A stretch of 7,856 nucleotides of DNA from Candidatus Lambdaproteobacteria bacterium. Its GTDB lineage: Bacteria; SAR324; NAC60-12. Below are positions 6,503-7,856 of the stretch, piece by piece. Below the pieces are notes generated by a model. That model made no database searches, was not told where the DNA came from, and saw only the letters and a list, made by a program, of their open reading frames with translations. The translations under genes were made by a program, and so were the position numbers. Numbering within the stretch: the first letter of the stretch is position 1; each line of letters opens with the position of its first letter. Location of the stretch: NCBI GenBank assembly GCA_012964265.1, contig DTUH01000263.1, forward strand, positions 1 to 7,856. The letters are read 5' to 3'.

Positions 6503-6511
6503 AGCAAAATT

Positions 6512-7780
6512 ATGGCATTAAATATAAACACAATACGAGCACAGTTTCCGGCGCTGTCATTATCAGATGATGGCAAAGCGCGAATTTACCTTGATAATCC
6601 AGGTGGCACACAGGTTCCAAGACAAGTGCTGGAGAGGATGGAACGCTATCTGATTCACACAAACGCTAATCACGGAGGACCTTTCCGGACTTCAATTGAA
6701 TCGGATAAAGTACTGGAAGAAGCACATCAGGCAATGGCGGATTTTCTAAACGCAAATTCTGCAAACGAAATCGTTTTTGGTGCAAACATGACAAGCCTGA
6801 CCTTTGCCGTTTCGCGTTCAATCGGACGTCTTCTTAAACGCAGAGACACTATTTTACTGACCCGGATGGATCACGACGGCAATGTCGGACCCTGGTTGCA
6901 TCTGGCGGAGGATTTGGGATTAAAAGTTCGGTGGCTGGATTTTGATCTCGAAACATATGAATATGATCCGGTTCAAGCCGCAGACTTATTCAGGGATGGT
7001 GCAGTAAAACTGGCGGCAATTAACTACGCAAGCAATTGTCTGGGAACAATAAACAACGTGAAAGCACTCACGGAAATTGCCCATCAGTCAGAGGCACTGG
7101 TTTTTGTCGATGCAGTACAGTACGTACCGCACGGGCCTACTGATGTTCAGGATGTCGGTTGTGATTTTCTGGTCTGCTCGCCCTATAAATTTTTTGGTCC
7201 GCACCAGGGGGTTTTGTGGGGGAAAGCGGAATTGCTTGAAAAACTTGAGGCTTACAAAGTACGGCCTGCAGATAATACTGCACCCGGAAAATTCGAGACA
7301 GGAACTCAGTTGCATGAAGGTCAGGCCGGCACATTGGGCGTTTTGGAATATCTGGAAAAAATCGGTGAAACGATGGGTGCTGAATATCATGGACTCTTTC
7401 CTGATTTCTGCGGACGCCGAAAAAATTTACACGCTGCAATGCTTGCCATTCAGGACTATGAACAGACTCTCAGCAAAAGACTAATTGCCGGACTGCAAAA
7501 CTTGTCTGGTGTTGATGTTAAGGGTATCAGCAATCAAAATGATTTTTCACGCCGTGTTCCGACAGTTTCATTTACGGTCAAAAATCAAAATCCGGAAGAG
7601 ATTGCAAACAAATTGGCCGCAGAAAATATTTATGTCTGGCACGGACACAACTACGCTCTGGAAGCTATTCGTCAAATGGGACTGGAAGAATCAGGAGGAG
7701 TGGTGCGGATCGGACCGGTACATTACAACACAATAGAGGAAATAGACCGCACACTCGAAGTTTTGAAAACTTGCTGGTAA
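6512..7780 (+). CDS. Class V aminotransferase-fold PLP enzyme, cysteine desulfurase-like but lacking the catalytic cysteine (VC1184-type)
   Basis: This 422-residue cytosolic enzyme has the fold of SufS/CsdA. The N-terminus RAQFPAL...YLDNPGGTQVP is typical of the desulfurase-like VC1184 group. Aligned by eye to E. coli SufS, it keeps the PLP-stacking His (121, in MDHDGN), Asn175 in ASNCLGT, Asp200 and Gln203 (VDAVQY) at the PLP ring, the Schiff-base Lys226 in SPYKFFGP, FETGT (261-265), and the carboxylate-binding Arg399 in VVRIGPVHYNT. Where SufS has the catalytic cysteine loop TGHHCAM, this protein reads HGHNYAL, placing Tyr381 at the cysteine position. It is thus probably a PLP enzyme acting on an amino acid or amine, but not a normal cysteine desulfurase. 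The substrate is unknown. No suf/isc genes are nearby, and it lies 340 bp downstream of the importer operon on the same strand. The ATG lacks a close Shine-Dalgarno. Confidence 0.88.
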   Translation: MALNINTIRAQFPALSLSDDGKARIYLDNPGGTQVPRQVLERMERYLIHTNANHGGPFRTSIESDKVLEEAHQAMADFLNANSANEIVFGANMTSLTFAVSRSIGRLLKRRDTILLTRMDHDGNVGPWLHLAEDLGLKVRWLDFDLETYEYDPVQAADLFRDGAVKLAAINYASNCLGTINNVKALTEIAHQSEALVFVDAVQYVPHGPTDVQDVGCDFLVCSPYKFFGPHQGVLWGKAELLEKLEAYKVRPADNTAPGKFETGTQLHEGQAGTLGVLEYLEKIGETMGAEYHGLFPDFCGRRKNLHAAMLAIQDYEQTLSKRLIAGLQNLSGVDVKGISNQNDFSRRVPTVSFTVKNQNPEEIANKLAAENIYVWHGHNYALEAIRQMGLEESGGVVRIGPVHYNTIEEIDRTLEVLKTCW

Positions 7781-7831
7781 ATCTTTCCGACAGAAGAAAC
7801 GCTTTTCAAATTTTACCTAAATACTGCAATC

Positions 7832-7856
7832 AGGTGACAAACAAACATGAAAATGA
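7832..7856 (+). CDS. Possible start of the next gene (only three codons in window)
   Basis: An ATG at 7847-7849, followed by AAA ATG, is preceded by AGGTGA (7832-7837) with 9 nt spacing. That is a better ribosome binding site than the PLP enzyme has. The visible protein start is Met-Lys-Met, compatible with (but far from proof of) a signal peptide. No terminator hairpin is seen between 7781 and 7846, so the gene could be co-transcribed with the PLP enzyme. Its identity cannot be read here. Confidence 0.3.

Larger units (their letters stand above)
6172..6511. other. Intergenic region between the permease operon and the PLP enzyme gene
   Basis: This 340-bp region holds no open frame of note. 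From left to right it has about 110 bp of AT-rich sequence without clear structure, the palindromic repeat (6285-6398), and a roughly 110-bp AT-rich leader with two small inverted repeats ahead of the PLP enzyme gene. No classical T-tract terminator follows the operon, although the palindromic repeat could stop or stabilise the transcript. No convincing -35/-10 pair was found for the downstream gene. Confidence 0.6.

Noticed and set aside
7077..7736. Several 80-135 codon frames on both strands inside the PLP enzyme gene
   Set aside because: They are shadows of the 422-codon gene, with no family motifs or ribosome binding sites.
6512..7780. Naming the PLP enzyme sufS or csdA
   Set aside because: The catalytic cysteine position is Tyr and no suf/isc/csd genes adjoin it.

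Overview
The window looks like chromosomal DNA of a moderately AT-rich bacterium, most likely a proteobacterium. Three things suggest this: the Liv-type transporter genes, a tRNA gene with CCA encoded in the DNA, and a dispersed-repeat unit of the 'GTCATTCCGGG...CCCGGATGAC' kind that is common in proteobacterial genomes. I cannot name a genus. No phage, IS transposase, CRISPR array or rRNA is visible.

Layout. Positions 2-274 (+) carry the last ~90 codons of a hydrophilic, lysine-rich protein of unknown function. It converges, with a 21-bp gap, on a 12-helix MFS transporter gene at 296-1627 (-). An AT-rich stretch of about 410 bp without a convincing gene follows. Next is a tRNA gene with a CAU anticodon at 2040-2116 (-), with a plausible promoter just upstream of it. 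From 2298 to 6171 (+) lies a compact four-gene operon for a branched-chain amino acid (HAAT/Liv) type ABC importer: two ATPases (LivG-like, LivF-like) and two permeases (LivH-like, LivM-like). Its genes overlap by 4 bp or are 3 bp apart, and both permeases start at GTG codons behind strong Shine-Dalgarno sequences. A 340-bp intergenic region then holds a 114-bp palindromic MITE/REP-like repeat and a leader with two small hairpins. At 6512-7780 (+) is a class V (fold-type I) PLP enzyme of the cysteine-desulfurase-like family that lacks the catalytic cysteine. A possible next gene begins at 7847.

How it may fit together. The operon encodes all membrane and ATPase parts of an importer but no periplasmic binding protein, so the ligand-recognising subunit is missing from the window. 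The binding protein could be the gene starting at 7847 or could be encoded elsewhere. The PLP enzyme keeps the lysine, aspartate and arginine needed to bind PLP and an amino-acid carboxylate, but has Tyr where SufS has Cys. It may therefore process an imported amino compound rather than make sulfide. That link rests only on gene proximity and shared strand. The most interesting points are the missing binding protein, the Cys-less PLP enzyme, matching hydrophilic insertions before the last helix of both permeases, the palindromic repeat, and an A-C mismatch in the tRNA anticodon stem.
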